A stretch of 7,900 bases of DNA from Chloroflexota bacterium (GCA_016215145.1 JACRLA010000361.1:1-7900); one strand, 5' to 3'; shown: positions 1 through 6,220, counted from the stretch's first letter. Translations and numbers: made by a program. Notes: a model not told the origin generated them from the letters alone.

Positions 1-1
1 G

Positions 2-364
2 CCGACGATTCTCGCGGTGGCAGATGGCAAACCCGTCATCGGACTTCCCGGCAATCCGGTGAGCGCGATGGTCTGCGCCGATCTTTTTGTCGTGCCGATG
101 ATCTATCGCTTGCTCGGTTGCAAAACCGCGCCGACGAATCGCAGTGTGCATCTTAAAGTGACTCACAATGTCGCTTCGCAAGCGGGTCGCGTGGATTATG
201 TGCCGGCGCGAATCATCAAACGTGACGGTGAAGATTGGGCAGAGCCGATCTTTGGAAAATCGAATCAAATTTTTACGTTGGTCTTCGCCGATGGGATGAT
301 AATAATTGGGAGGGACTCGAATGGCGTGCAAACGGGTGAAGTGGTTGAGGTAAGGTTGTTTTGA
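2..364 (+). CDS. moeA: Molybdopterin molybdenumtransferase MoeA, C-terminal part (5' end outside the window)
   Basis: MoeA inserts molybdate (or tungstate) into adenylylated molybdopterin in the cytoplasm, the last common step of molybdenum cofactor synthesis. The frame is open from base 2 (codons read PTILAVADGKPVIGLPGNPV), so the gene enters from the left and only about 120 residues are seen. The block GKPVIGLPGNPVSAMV is the conserved segment at the end of the MoeA catalytic (MoCF-like) domain; the rest fits the C-terminal beta-barrel domain IV, ending GEVVEVRLF. It ends in two consecutive TGA codons. A second, fused MoeA starts 2.1 kb downstream on the same strand. Tandem unequal moeA copies are known in bacteria and archaea, sometimes explained as Mo versus W specialisation, which cannot be judged here. 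Confidence 0.93.
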   Translation, partial: PTILAVADGKPVIGLPGNPVSAMVCADLFVVPMIYRLLGCKTAPTNRSVHLKVTHNVASQAGRVDYVPARIIKRDGEDWAEPIFGKSNQIFTLVFADGMIIIGRDSNGVQTGEVVEVRLF

Positions 365-370
365 TGAGAT

Positions 371-376
371 TATAAT
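371..376 (+). promoter_or_regulatory. Perfect -10 box (TATAAT) before the RHH/HNH/cyclase genes
   Basis: TATAAT lies 7 bases after the moeA stop codon and 17 bases before the next start codon. The best -35-like sequence, TTGAGG at 345-350, gives a 20-bp spacer, which is too long, so only the -10 is convincing. Transcription would start near 383, close to or inside the ribosome binding site GGAGAGGTG (381-389). Confidence 0.45.
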
Positions 377-393
377 TAATGGAGAGGTGAACT

Positions 394-813
394 ATGGCTG
401 TCAACGTAACACTGCAAATTCCGAATTCGGTTTATCGCTTGGCACAAATTACGGCGAAGATTACATCGCGTCCAATCGAGCAAGTATTGAGTGACGTTCT
501 TACCGCCGCCAATCCCCTTGCCGATGATCTGCCCCCTGCCCTTCAAGCCGAGATCGATTCGCTCGCCCAACTTAACGACGCCGAACTTCGCAAAGTAGCG
601 CGAAGCACTTATCCCGCCAGCAAGCAGCGACGTTACGATCTTTTGCTCGAAAAAAATAGCGATGGGAAAATTATCGCGGATGAAAAAAATGAGCTGAAAA
701 TGTTGCGCGAGGAAAGCGAACATCTCATGCTTCGCAAAGCACACGCCTACGCTCTGCTCAAGTGGCGCGGACATTCATTACCATCTCTCCAGCAATTACC
801 TAACCCGCGATGA
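394..813 (+). CDS. Small protein with ribbon-helix-helix-like N-terminus, partner of the HNH protein (uncharacterised)
   Basis: 139 residues, preceded by a good ribosome binding site (GGAGAGGTG, 381-389). The first ~40 residues (VNVTLQIPNSVYRLAQITAK, then a predicted helix) resemble the strand-helix-helix pattern of CopG/RHH antitoxin-type DNA-binding proteins. The middle (about 45-75) is acidic and leucine-rich. The C-terminal half (about 75-135) is charged and helical, with many Lys/Glu and the stretch HAYALLKWRGHSLPSL. No enzymatic motif is visible. Its stop codon overlaps the HNH start in an ATGA junction at 810-813, so the two proteins are almost surely made together. From memory, proteins of this kind are often paired with HNH proteins in Chloroflexota and cyanobacteria, but no function is established. 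An antitoxin or DNA-recognition role is inference. Confidence 0.82.
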   Translation: MAVNVTLQIPNSVYRLAQITAKITSRPIEQVLSDVLTAANPLADDLPPALQAEIDSLAQLNDAELRKVARSTYPASKQRRYDLLLEKNSDGKIIADEKNELKMLREESEHLMLRKAHAYALLKWRGHSLPSLQQLPNPR

Positions 814-1238
814 GCCGCGTGAAAATTCCCGCGAAACTGCGCCAACGCATTGCCGAGCAAGCAAAACACCGTTGCGGCTATTGCCTTACGTCTGAAAAAC
901 TCACGGGTATTCAACTCACAATTGATCACATCATCCCTATTGCCGCAGAGGGACATACTCAAGAAGAAAATTTGTGGCTTGCTTGTCGTCCCTGCAATGA
1001 ATTCAAGGGAACACAAACCAACGCTGTTGATTCTGAAAGCGGTGAACGCGTGATGCTCTTCAATCCCAGAACTCAAATTTGGGAAGAGCATTTTACTTGG
1101 GGCGAAGATGGCGCAATCATCGTCGGCACCACACCGATAGGACGTGTAACAGTGTCTACGTTACAAATGAATCACGATCTGATCGTTTATGCTCGCCGAC
1201 AATGGATAAAAGTAGGTTGGCATCCGCCGGAAGATTAA
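810..1238 (+). CDS. HNH endonuclease
   Basis: 142 residues with a full Cys4-type HNH nuclease core: CGYC (C22, C25), the DH pair (D39, H40, in TIDHIIPIA), the central Asn in ENLWLAC (N54), and CRPCNEFKG (C59, C62, N63, K66). C22/C25/C59/C62 should bind structural zinc. H40 is the expected general base and N54/N63 the other HNH positions. The C-terminal ~65 residues (LFNPRTQIWEEHFTW onward to GWHPPED) form an extension often seen in small bacterial HNH proteins. There is no Shine-Dalgarno sequence and the start overlaps the upstream gene by 4 bases, so translation is probably coupled. Possible roles are DNA nicking, defence or a toxin held by the upstream RHH-like protein; the sequence does not decide. 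No signal peptide or restriction-modification partner is seen. Confidence 0.9.
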   Translation: MSRVKIPAKLRQRIAEQAKHRCGYCLTSEKLTGIQLTIDHIIPIAAEGHTQEENLWLACRPCNEFKGTQTNAVDSESGERVMLFNPRTQIWEEHFTWGEDGAIIVGTTPIGRVTVSTLQMNHDLIVYARRQWIKVGWHPPED

Positions 1239-1247
1239 GGAGTTGTC

Positions 1248-1877
1248 ATGCCCTACACTTTTCAAATCGAAACCAGCGCCTCACAAGATCGACTCGAAAA
1301 ACTAATTTCCGAACGCCTGAAGCCGGGTGCGGATAAAGAGTTGATCGACTCGCGCATTTGGGATTTGTTCGGCGAGACGTGGGCGGTCATGTTCACCGAT
1401 CTCGCCGGTTTCTCGCGCAATGTCGAGAAGTTCGGCATCATTCATTTCTTGCAAACCATTTACGAATCACAGCGTGTGTTAGTGCCGGTGATTGATCGCT
1501 ACGACGGCATCCTGCTCAAGATGGAAGGCGATAGTATGCTCGTCATCTTCCGCAGTGTGGCGAAGGCGATTGAATGTTCAGTGGAGATGCAGCGCACGCT
1601 AAAAAATTACAACGCGGGCAAAGACGAAGAGGAACAGATTTTGTTGTGCGTCGGTTTGGGGTATGGGCGTATGTTGCGGATCGGCGATCAGGATGTGTTC
1701 GGTCCGCAGGTGAACGCGGCGGGCAAGCTGGGTGAAGACACGGCGAAGGCGCACGAGATTCTTGTCACGGGTGCAGTCGCCGACGCCGCGCACAAATTAC
1801 CCGGAATTAAATTTGAAAAGATTGATAAAGTCCCGCCGGGCGCCGAGTCGGCTCTCAATCTAATCTATACACTCTAA
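1248..1877 (+). CDS. Class III adenylate/guanylate cyclase domain protein, soluble, with an unusual Lys at the catalytic Arg position
   Basis: 209 residues with one cyclase homology domain (about 40-209) after a short N-terminal lead. Visible active-site residues are metal-binding D51 (FTDLAGFSR) and D95 (KMEGDSM), the base-selecting pair K91 and D149 (Lys/Asp usually indicates ATP), and N156 in VFGPQVNAAGK. The transition-state Arg normally four residues after this Asn is Lys here (K160). There is no membrane segment, HAMP, GAF or FHA domain, so no sensor is attached. The ribosome binding site AAGGAG (1237-1242) overlaps the stop of the HNH gene, 5 bases before ATG, supporting this start and an operon with the two genes before it. 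The product could be cAMP, but activity may be reduced or altered by K160. Class III catalytic domains act as dimers, so a homodimer is expected. Confidence 0.9.
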   Translation: MPYTFQIETSASQDRLEKLISERLKPGADKELIDSRIWDLFGETWAVMFTDLAGFSRNVEKFGIIHFLQTIYESQRVLVPVIDRYDGILLKMEGDSMLVIFRSVAKAIECSVEMQRTLKNYNAGKDEEEQILLCVGLGYGRMLRIGDQDVFGPQVNAAGKLGEDTAKAHEILVTGAVADAAHKLPGIKFEKIDKVPPGAESALNLIYTL

Positions 1878-1890
1878 AATGACTTGGGCA

Positions 1891-1896
1891 TATAAT
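1891..1896 (+). promoter_or_regulatory. Perfect -10 box (TATAAT) before the DUF433/DUF5615 pair
   Basis: TATAAT sits between the cyclase stop and the DUF433 start, with transcription expected near 1903 and a leader of about 15 bases that still includes the ribosome binding site GAGGA (1905-1909). No good -35 hexamer lies 16-18 bases upstream. Confidence 0.45.
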
Positions 1897-1917
1897 GGAC
1901 TCACGAGGAAATTCACT

Positions 1918-2145
1918 ATGATCGAAATTGCGCCGCACATTGTCGTTGATCCTAAAATCCGTTTCGGCAAACCTGTCATCAAAGGCACGCGCGTGCCAGT
2001 GCATATTATTATTGCTAAGCTCGCAGGCGGTATGACACAAAAAGAGATTGGCGAAGAATACGATGTAACACTCGACGACATCAAAGCCGCTCTTGCTTAC
2101 GCCGCTAAAATGATCGAGCAACAAGAAGTGCGCGTCTTCGCTTAA
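1918..2145 (+). CDS. DUF433 family protein, probable antitoxin
   Basis: 75 residues. DUF433 proteins are small winged/HTH-type DNA-binding proteins usually encoded just before a PIN-like DUF5615 protein, and are taken as the antitoxin. The family signature is clear: IVVDPKIRFGKPVIKGTRVP at the start, then a helix-turn-helix region (LAGGMTQKEIGEEYDVTLDD) and a helix with KAALAYAA. The start at 1918 is chosen because GAGGA (1905-1909) lies 8 bases before it and because the family normally begins a few residues before the 'I-x-x-x-P' segment. An in-frame ATG at 1879 would add 13 unrelated residues and would be upstream of the TATAAT-derived transcript start. Autoregulation of the operon is likely but not shown. 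Confidence 0.88.
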   Translation: MIEIAPHIVVDPKIRFGKPVIKGTRVPVHIIIAKLAGGMTQKEIGEEYDVTLDDIKAALAYAAKMIEQQEVRVFA

Positions 2146-2147
2146 TC

Positions 2148-2504
2148 ATGCGCTTTGTCATTGACGAAGATTTGCCCCGCTCCACGGCGCGCGCTTTACG
2201 CGAAGCCGGATACGTCGCTGATGATGTGCGAGACATCGGTTTAAGAGGTCATACTGACCGAGAAATTTTTGATCGCGCTCAAACACTTTCTGCCATAATC
2301 CTCACGAGCGATACCGATTTCTCTAACATTCTTGAATACCCCTTGAAGACCCACGCCGGAATTATAGTGAGCCGTATCCCTGATGAGGTTTCTACTGAAA
2401 CTCTCAATCGAGAATTACTCAACGCTCTCAAACAACTCCATGACGAAAACCTGACAAGCACTCTGGTCATCGTAGAAATCGGGCAAATCCGAATTCGTCG
2501 CTAG
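2148..2504 (+). CDS. DUF5615 PIN-like protein, probable toxin RNase (Mut7-C/VapC-like)
   Basis: 118 residues, starting 2 bases after the DUF433 stop with no clear ribosome binding site, so translation is probably coupled to it. The N-terminus MRFVIDEDLPRSTARALREA carries the acidic cluster D6/E7/D8. A second acidic pair D55/D57 lies in ILTSDTDFSN after a strand. This arrangement matches the metal-binding residues of the PIN-like nuclease fold. The C-terminal half has strands (GIIVSRIP; TLVIVEIGQIRIRR) around an amphipathic helix. By family, the likely role is a ribonuclease toxin neutralised by the DUF433 protein. All expected acidic residues are present, so it looks intact. The following moeA fusion gene starts only 4 bases after its stop, so it may share this transcript. 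Confidence 0.88.
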   Translation: MRFVIDEDLPRSTARALREAGYVADDVRDIGLRGHTDREIFDRAQTLSAIILTSDTDFSNILEYPLKTHAGIIVSRIPDEVSTETLNRELLNALKQLHDENLTSTLVIVEIGQIRIRR

Positions 2505-2508
2505 AGAA

Positions 2509-4473
2509 ATGACTAAAAAGATTTACCTCGACGACATCCCTCTCTCCGAAGCATGGGCGCGATTCAGCGCGGCGATGCAAGCGGCAGACAAATGGCAGCC
2601 GATAGAAGGTGAAGATGTCTCGCTCGATCAAGCATTAGGTCGCGTCACGGCGCAACCGATCTTCGCCAAAATTTCCGCGCCACACTATCACGCTTCGGCA
2701 ATGGATGGCTACGCCGTGCGCGCTGAAGACACAGCGCAGGCAAGCGACAACAACCCCGTCACGCTCACGCAAATTAAATATGTTGACACCGGCGATCCAC
2801 TTCCGGGTTGGGCGAATGCGATTCCAATTGAGAATGTCCAAGTGCATGAAAACAGAGTAGACGCTTTGCGTGGAGATTCAATCTCTGATCTCCAATCTCC
2901 AATCTCCATCGAGATTCGCTCCGCCCTCACCCCTTGGTCTCACGTCCGCGCGATGGGTGAGGATATGGTGGCGACGGAATTGGTGTTGCCGTCGAATCAT
3001 ATATTGCGTCCGGTTGATCTGGGCGCGATTGCCGGATGCGGTCACAACAGAGTCAGGGTGCGCCGCCAGCCGCGCGTCGCCGTCATCCCAACGGGCACCG
3101 AACTCGTGCCTGCGGGGTCAAGCGTGAACGCGGGCGACATCATCGAATACAACTCGCTCGTTCTCGCGGCGCAAGTGCAAACGTGGGGCGGCGTCGCCAC
3201 GCGCTACAACATCGTCCCCGATAATTTGGAGCAGATCGTCGCCACAGTTCGAGAGGCGGCAGCCACTCACGATTTAATTTTGTTGAATGCGGGATCGTCT
3301 TCGGGCAGTGAAGATTTTTCTGCCAAAGTTGTAGAGACGCTGGGCGAATTGCTCGTTCACGGCATCGCGGTTCGTCCAGGGCATCCGGTCATTCTCGGAG
3401 TAATCTCAAATCTCCAATCTCCAATCCCAATCATCGGCGTCCCCGGTTATCCCGTATCCGCCGCGCTTACGGGCGAAATTTTTGTCGAGCCGATTCTGTC
3501 GAAGTGGTTAGGGCGTTCCGCGAATCAACAACCCACACTACAGGCAACCATCTCACGCAAAGTGTTATCGCCGATGGGCGATGATGAGTATATGCGAGTC
3601 ACCGTTGGCAAAGTCGGGAGCAGAGTCGTTGCCACGCCACTCTCGCGCGGCGCGGGTGTTATCACATCGTTAGTTCGCGCCGATGGCATCGTCCGCATTC
3701 CACGCCTGTCGGAGGGAGTGCAAGCGGGAGACGGCGTCACCGTGCATCTGTATCGCGCGCCCGCAGAAATTGATCGCACGATTGTGGCGATTGGCTCGCA
3801 CGATCTCTGTCTCGATCTGTTGAGTCAATTCATCGCCGAAAAATCTGCGATGCGACTGGCGTCGGCAAATGTTGGAAGTTTGGGCGGGCTGATCGCGCTG
3901 GGGCGCGGCGAAGCGCATGTGGCAGGCACCCACTTGCTCGACCCGGATACTGGCGAGTACAACGTCTCTTATATCAAACGCTATTTGCCCGACACGCCGA
4001 TTGTGTTGATGACATTTGTGTATCGAGATCAAGGTTTGATCGTGCCGAAAGGAAATCCAAAAAAGATTCGCACGCTTGCCGATCTGGAGCGCGCCTCATT
4101 TGTGAATCGTCAACGTGGCGCGGGCACTCGCGTGCTGTTAGATTTTGAGATCGGCAAAATTGGATTGTCGCCCGAATCGATTCGCGGTTACGAGCGTGAG
4201 GAATATACGCATCTGGCGGTGGCGGCGGCGGTCGCCTCAGGGGTTGCCGACTGCGGCTTGGGAATCCACTCGGCGGCGTCCGCTTTGGATCTCGATTTTG
4301 TTCCGTTGTTCAAAGAGCGCTACGATCTCGCCATCCCCAAAGAATTTTTTGAGTCGGAGTTGATGCGCCCGTTGCTGGAAACGATTAATGATTCAAAATT
4401 TAAAGATGCGGTTAAGAATTTGGCGGGCTATGACATTCGTGGCATGGGAAACATTGCAGCGCAACTGTTATAA
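2509..4473 (+). CDS. moeA: MoeA fused to a periplasmic-binding-protein-like (PBP-like) domain
   Basis: 654 residues; ordinary MoeA proteins are near 400. Residues 1 to about 417 are MoeA: SAMDGYAVRA (63-72), DTGDPLPG (93-100), RAMGED (147-152), IPTGTELV (193-200), the MoCF-domain loop NAGSSSGSEDF (260-270), GVPGYPVSA (310-318), and a C-terminal barrel ending near TVHLYRAP. Residues about 424-654 are a PBP-like (LysR-substrate-type) domain, with GRGEAHVAGTHLLDPDTGEY (465-484), QGLIVPKGNPK and GAGTRVLLD. In this fusion family the second domain is thought to sense or bind the metal oxyanion or cofactor, but this is not proven. The protein is cytoplasmic, with no signal peptide. Two stretches, about 124-133 and 298-307, are encoded by heptamer repeats and look like in-frame insertions. 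The gene starts 4 bases after the DUF5615 stop, with only a weak GAGA ribosome site, and its stop overlaps the promoter of the next gene. Confidence 0.94.
   Translation: MTKKIYLDDIPLSEAWARFSAAMQAADKWQPIEGEDVSLDQALGRVTAQPIFAKISAPHYHASAMDGYAVRAEDTAQASDNNPVTLTQIKYVDTGDPLPGWANAIPIENVQVHENRVDALRGDSISDLQSPISIEIRSALTPWSHVRAMGEDMVATELVLPSNHILRPVDLGAIAGCGHNRVRVRRQPRVAVIPTGTELVPAGSSVNAGDIIEYNSLVLAAQVQTWGGVATRYNIVPDNLEQIVATVREAAATHDLILLNAGSSSGSEDFSAKVVETLGELLVHGIAVRPGHPVILGVISNLQSPIPIIGVPGYPVSAALTGEIFVEPILSKWLGRSANQQPTLQATISRKVLSPMGDDEYMRVTVGKVGSRVVATPLSRGAGVITSLVRADGIVRIPRLSEGVQAGDGVTVHLYRAPAEIDRTIVAIGSHDLCLDLLSQFIAEKSAMRLASANVGSLGGLIALGRGEAHVAGTHLLDPDTGEYNVSYIKRYLPDTPIVLMTFVYRDQGLIVPKGNPKKIRTLADLERASFVNRQRGAGTRVLLDFEIGKIGLSPESIRGYEREEYTHLAVAAAVASGVADCGLGIHSAASALDLDFVPLFKERYDLAIPKEFFESELMRPLLETINDSKFKDAVKNLAGYDIRGMGNIAAQLL
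2881..2908 (+). repeat. Heptanucleotide repeat inside moeA, copy 1 (four units of ATCTCCA)
   Basis: Four tandem 7-base units: ATCTCTG, ATCTCCA, ATCTCCA, ATCTCCA. They encode SDLQSPIS-type residues in a region of MoeA that is normally short. Inverted GGAGATT (2872-2878) and GAGATT (2911-2916) flank it, so the RNA or single strand could fold. Confidence 0.85.
3403..3430 (+). repeat. Heptanucleotide repeat inside moeA, copy 2 (four units)
   Basis: Units ATCTCAA, ATCTCCA, ATCTCCA, ATCCCAA. It is read in the same frame as the first copy, giving SNLQSPIP against SDLQSPIS. It lies just before the conserved GVPGYPVSA block, where the first moeA of this window has the usual DGKPVIGLPG. Confidence 0.85.
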
Positions 4474-4474
4474 T
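4466..4474 (+). promoter_or_regulatory. Extended -10 promoter (TGTTATAAT) for the response regulator
   Basis: TG-N-TATAAT is a perfect extended -10, which can work without a -35 box. It overlaps the last codons and stop (TAA 4471-4473) of the moeA fusion. The -10 ends 7 bases before the ATG at 4482, so the transcript would begin on or next to the start codon. Confidence 0.55.
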
Positions 4475-4481
4475 CTTTGGC

Positions 4482-4856
4482 ATGACAAAGAAAGGTTTGG
4501 TGGTTGACGACAGCCGCACGACGGCGATGCTGTTAAGCAAAATGTTGAGCGCGATGGATTTTGAGCCGACAACATGCTTAAGCCCGCGTGAGGCGTTGCA
4601 GTATTTGGTCAAAACCACGCCCGATGTGATTTTGCTGGACGTGAACATGCCCGGCATTGATGGGCTTGAGGTGATGCGCTACATCCGACGCGATCCGCTT
4701 TCGGCAAAACTTCCGGTCATCATCATTTCATCCGACGCGGCAACCGGCGAAATATCGAAAGCGCTGTTGGCTGGCGCCAATGTGTTTTTGCCCAAGCCGG
4801 TGAATTTTGAGAGTTTGAAGCTGGCGGTGGAAGATGCGATGAAAAACAAAAAGTAG
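4482..4856 (+). CDS. Single-domain (CheY-like) response regulator
   Basis: 124 residues, a complete receiver domain and nothing else. The acidic pocket is D9/D10 (LVVDDSR), the phosphoacceptor is D53 (ILLDVNMPG), the switch Ser is S84 (IIISSDA) and the conserved Lys is K105 (FLPKPV). With no output domain it must act by protein contact, as CheY or Spo0F do, or be part of a phosphorelay. No histidine kinase is present in the window. No ribosome binding site precedes the ATG (the bases before it are CTTTGG), which fits a leaderless mRNA from the promoter at 4466-4474. The stop codon TAG lies inside the left end of the repeat element that follows, so the last base pairs of the gene are shared with the element. 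Confidence 0.94.
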   Translation: MTKKGLVVDDSRTTAMLLSKMLSAMDFEPTTCLSPREALQYLVKTTPDVILLDVNMPGIDGLEVMRYIRRDPLSAKLPVIIISSDAATGEISKALLAGANVFLPKPVNFESLKLAVEDAMKNKK

Positions 4857-4886
4857 AGACGTTCCGTTGGAACGTCTCTTTTTTTT
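4855..4886 (+). terminator. Rho-independent terminator of the response regulator gene
   Basis: Perfect 11-bp stem AGAGACGTTCC / GGAACGTCTCT (4855-4865 with 4869-4879), 3-base loop GTT, followed by a run of T to 4886. The stem starts within the TAG stop codon. Its sequence is a relative of the 17-bp units downstream. Confidence 0.9.
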
Positions 4887-4916
4887 AACCACCGGAACGT
4901 CTTTGTATTTTTAACC

Positions 4917-5001
4917 AGATGTTCCATCGGAATAGACGCTCCACTGGAACAGACGCTCCACCGGAATAAACGCTCCATCGGAATAGACGCTCCACCGGAG
5001 C
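4917..5001. repeat. Five tandem 17-bp units
   Basis: Consensus AGACGCTCCACCGGAAT, units starting at 4917, 4934, 4951, 4968 and 4985, each differing from the consensus at 0-4 positions. Each unit is itself partly palindromic (TCCACCGGA). There are no spacers, so this is not a CRISPR array. Confidence 0.9.
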
Positions 5002-5011
5002 GTCTCTACGT

Positions 5012-6220
5012 TTAACCGCCGATGATCGTCAACGGCACGGGGGTGATGACCAAAAAGAATAACAGAATGGTGATCATTGCGATCACCCGCCGACGTGGAT
5101 CGAGCGGCGTGATCTCATCCAATAATTCGGCGTGACGACGGTTTAAGAAATAGATCAACGCCGCCCACAACCACCAGCCCTGCCACACAAAACCCAACAA
5201 CACCAGCGCGATCAAGATCACCGGCAAAATTTTTTCGGCGCGTTTGCCTAACAACACAAACAAGGCATGACCACCATCGAGCTGCCCCGCCGGAATTAAA
5301 TTGAGTCCGGTGACAAGCAAACCGGACCACCCAGCCCACGCCATTTGATCGAGCATCACATCCACGCCGCCGATTGGCAAAGGTTGACTGGTAAAGAAGT
5401 AAACCAGCCAATGCAAGATCGGGTTGCCAAAGTTATACACTTCGGGCGCGGGCAATAATTTCCCAAACACCAAAAACTTGACGAGCAGATAGACGATAGA
5501 GTTGCCCTCAAGACTCAAGGCTTGCCCAGCCGGAATCGGCAACACCTGAGATCGTAAGAGGCCGATGATCAGAACCGGGATCGCCACGATGAATCCAGCT
5601 AAAGGACCCGAGACTCCAATATCCATTAAAATGCGGCGGTTGCGGACGGGGGCTTTCATCACAATGACCGCGCCCATCGTGCCGAAGGGACTGATGGGAT
5701 AAGGCATAGGGATGAAGTAGGGAAGTGTGACGGGCGCGCCGTGCAGGCGCGCGGCGATGTAATGACCGAACTCGTGCGCCAACAAAATAGAAAGGATGCC
5801 AACAGCAAAGGGCCAGCCGGTATAAATTTGTTTGAAGCCGATCAACAACACTGGCACCAGATCGGTTTCGGGTCCTTGATAGCTCATGAGCGCGCCAGTA
5901 TAAAAAGTGCTGAACACTGTGAGGACGAATAGAACTATATTAATCCACGCGTTAGAGGGCTTGGCATCGATCACGCCGGGCATTGCCAAGATCGCATGGC
6001 GACCTTCTTCCGCGCGAAAGAGCGGCGTGAAGTTGTTGGCGCGAAAAATTTTATCCACGCGCTCGTAGGCTTCAACAGAATCGACCTTCAACGTGCCGCG
6101 AAAGCGCACTGCCCAGTCGGCGTTGCGACCCTCCGTAAAATCATCCACGCTCATCACTTCGTTAACGACTGCCCGAAGCGGCGCGAAAGATGCTTCCAAT
6201 GACGAATTATTTTCTGACAT
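5012..6220 (-). CDS. Site-2-type membrane metalloprotease, family M50 (EGY-like)
   Basis: 402 residues from the chosen start. The zinc site is HEFGH (149-153) in a membrane helix, with the second conserved motif NLIPAGQLDGGH (307-318) supplying the third ligand Asp. The order is: soluble N-terminal domain (1 to about 90), first membrane helix (about 93-113), catalytic helix, the block PYFIPMPYPISPFGTMGAV (167-185) typical of the EGY/cyanobacterial branch, and several more hydrophobic helices to the end. These proteases cut membrane-embedded substrates; the target is unknown. The start at 6220 is preferred over the ATG at 6235 because CGGAG lies about 5 bases before it (6226-6230). selC lies upstream on the same strand with a hairpin between. 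PDZ domains are absent, unlike RseP. Confidence 0.93.
   Translation of the reverse strand: MSENNSSLEASFAPLRAVVNEVMSVDDFTEGRNADWAVRFRGTLKVDSVEAYERVDKIFRANNFTPLFRAEEGRHAILAMPGVIDAKPSNAWINIVLFVLTVFSTFYTGALMSYQGPETDLVPVLLIGFKQIYTGWPFAVGILSILLAHEFGHYIAARLHGAPVTLPYFIPMPYPISPFGTMGAVIVMKAPVRNRRILMDIGVSGPLAGFIVAIPVLIIGLLRSQVLPIPAGQALSLEGNSIVYLLVKFLVFGKLLPAPEVYNFGNPILHWLVYFFTSQPLPIGGVDVMLDQMAWAGWSGLLVTGLNLIPAGQLDGGHALFVLLGKRAEKILPVILIALVLLGFVWQGWWLWAALIYFLNRRHAELLDEITPLDPRRRVIAMITILLFFLVITPVPLTIIGG

Larger units (their letters stand above)
4853..5009. repeat. Repeat element with 13-bp terminal inverted repeats, between convergent genes (MITE-like)
   Basis: The ends GTAGAGACGTTCC (4853-4865) and GGAGCGTCTCTAC (4997-5009) are inverted copies with 12 of 13 bases matching. 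Inside are the terminator hairpin, a degenerate stretch (ACCGGAACGTCTTT, 4890-4903), two TTTTTAACC blocks and five 17-bp units. It fills essentially all the sequence between the stop of the response regulator (4854-4856) and that of the protease (5012-5014). No open reading frame of its own is seen. It may be a miniature element or a dispersed palindromic repeat; target-site duplication is not evident. Confidence 0.6.

Noticed and set aside
362..376. UGA as selenocysteine at the end of the first moeA, prompted by selC in the window
   Set aside because: Two consecutive TGA codons are followed by a TAA three codons later, MoeA normally ends at this point, and no SECIS-like hairpin follows.
376..1091. 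Minus-strand reading frames opposite the RHH-like and HNH genes
   Set aside because: They have no recognisable domain or ribosome site, and the opposite strand carries a convincing overlapping gene pair.
1879..1917. Upstream ATG at 1879 as start of the DUF433 gene
   Set aside because: It overlaps the TATAAT box, has no ribosome site and adds residues foreign to the family; ATG at 1918 has GAGGA at proper spacing.
3525..4032. Minus-strand reading frames inside the moeA fusion
   Set aside because: They lie wholly opposite a well-conserved coding region; composition is that of an antisense shadow.
4917..5001. CRISPR array
   Set aside because: The 17-bp units are directly tandem with no spacers, and no cas genes are present.
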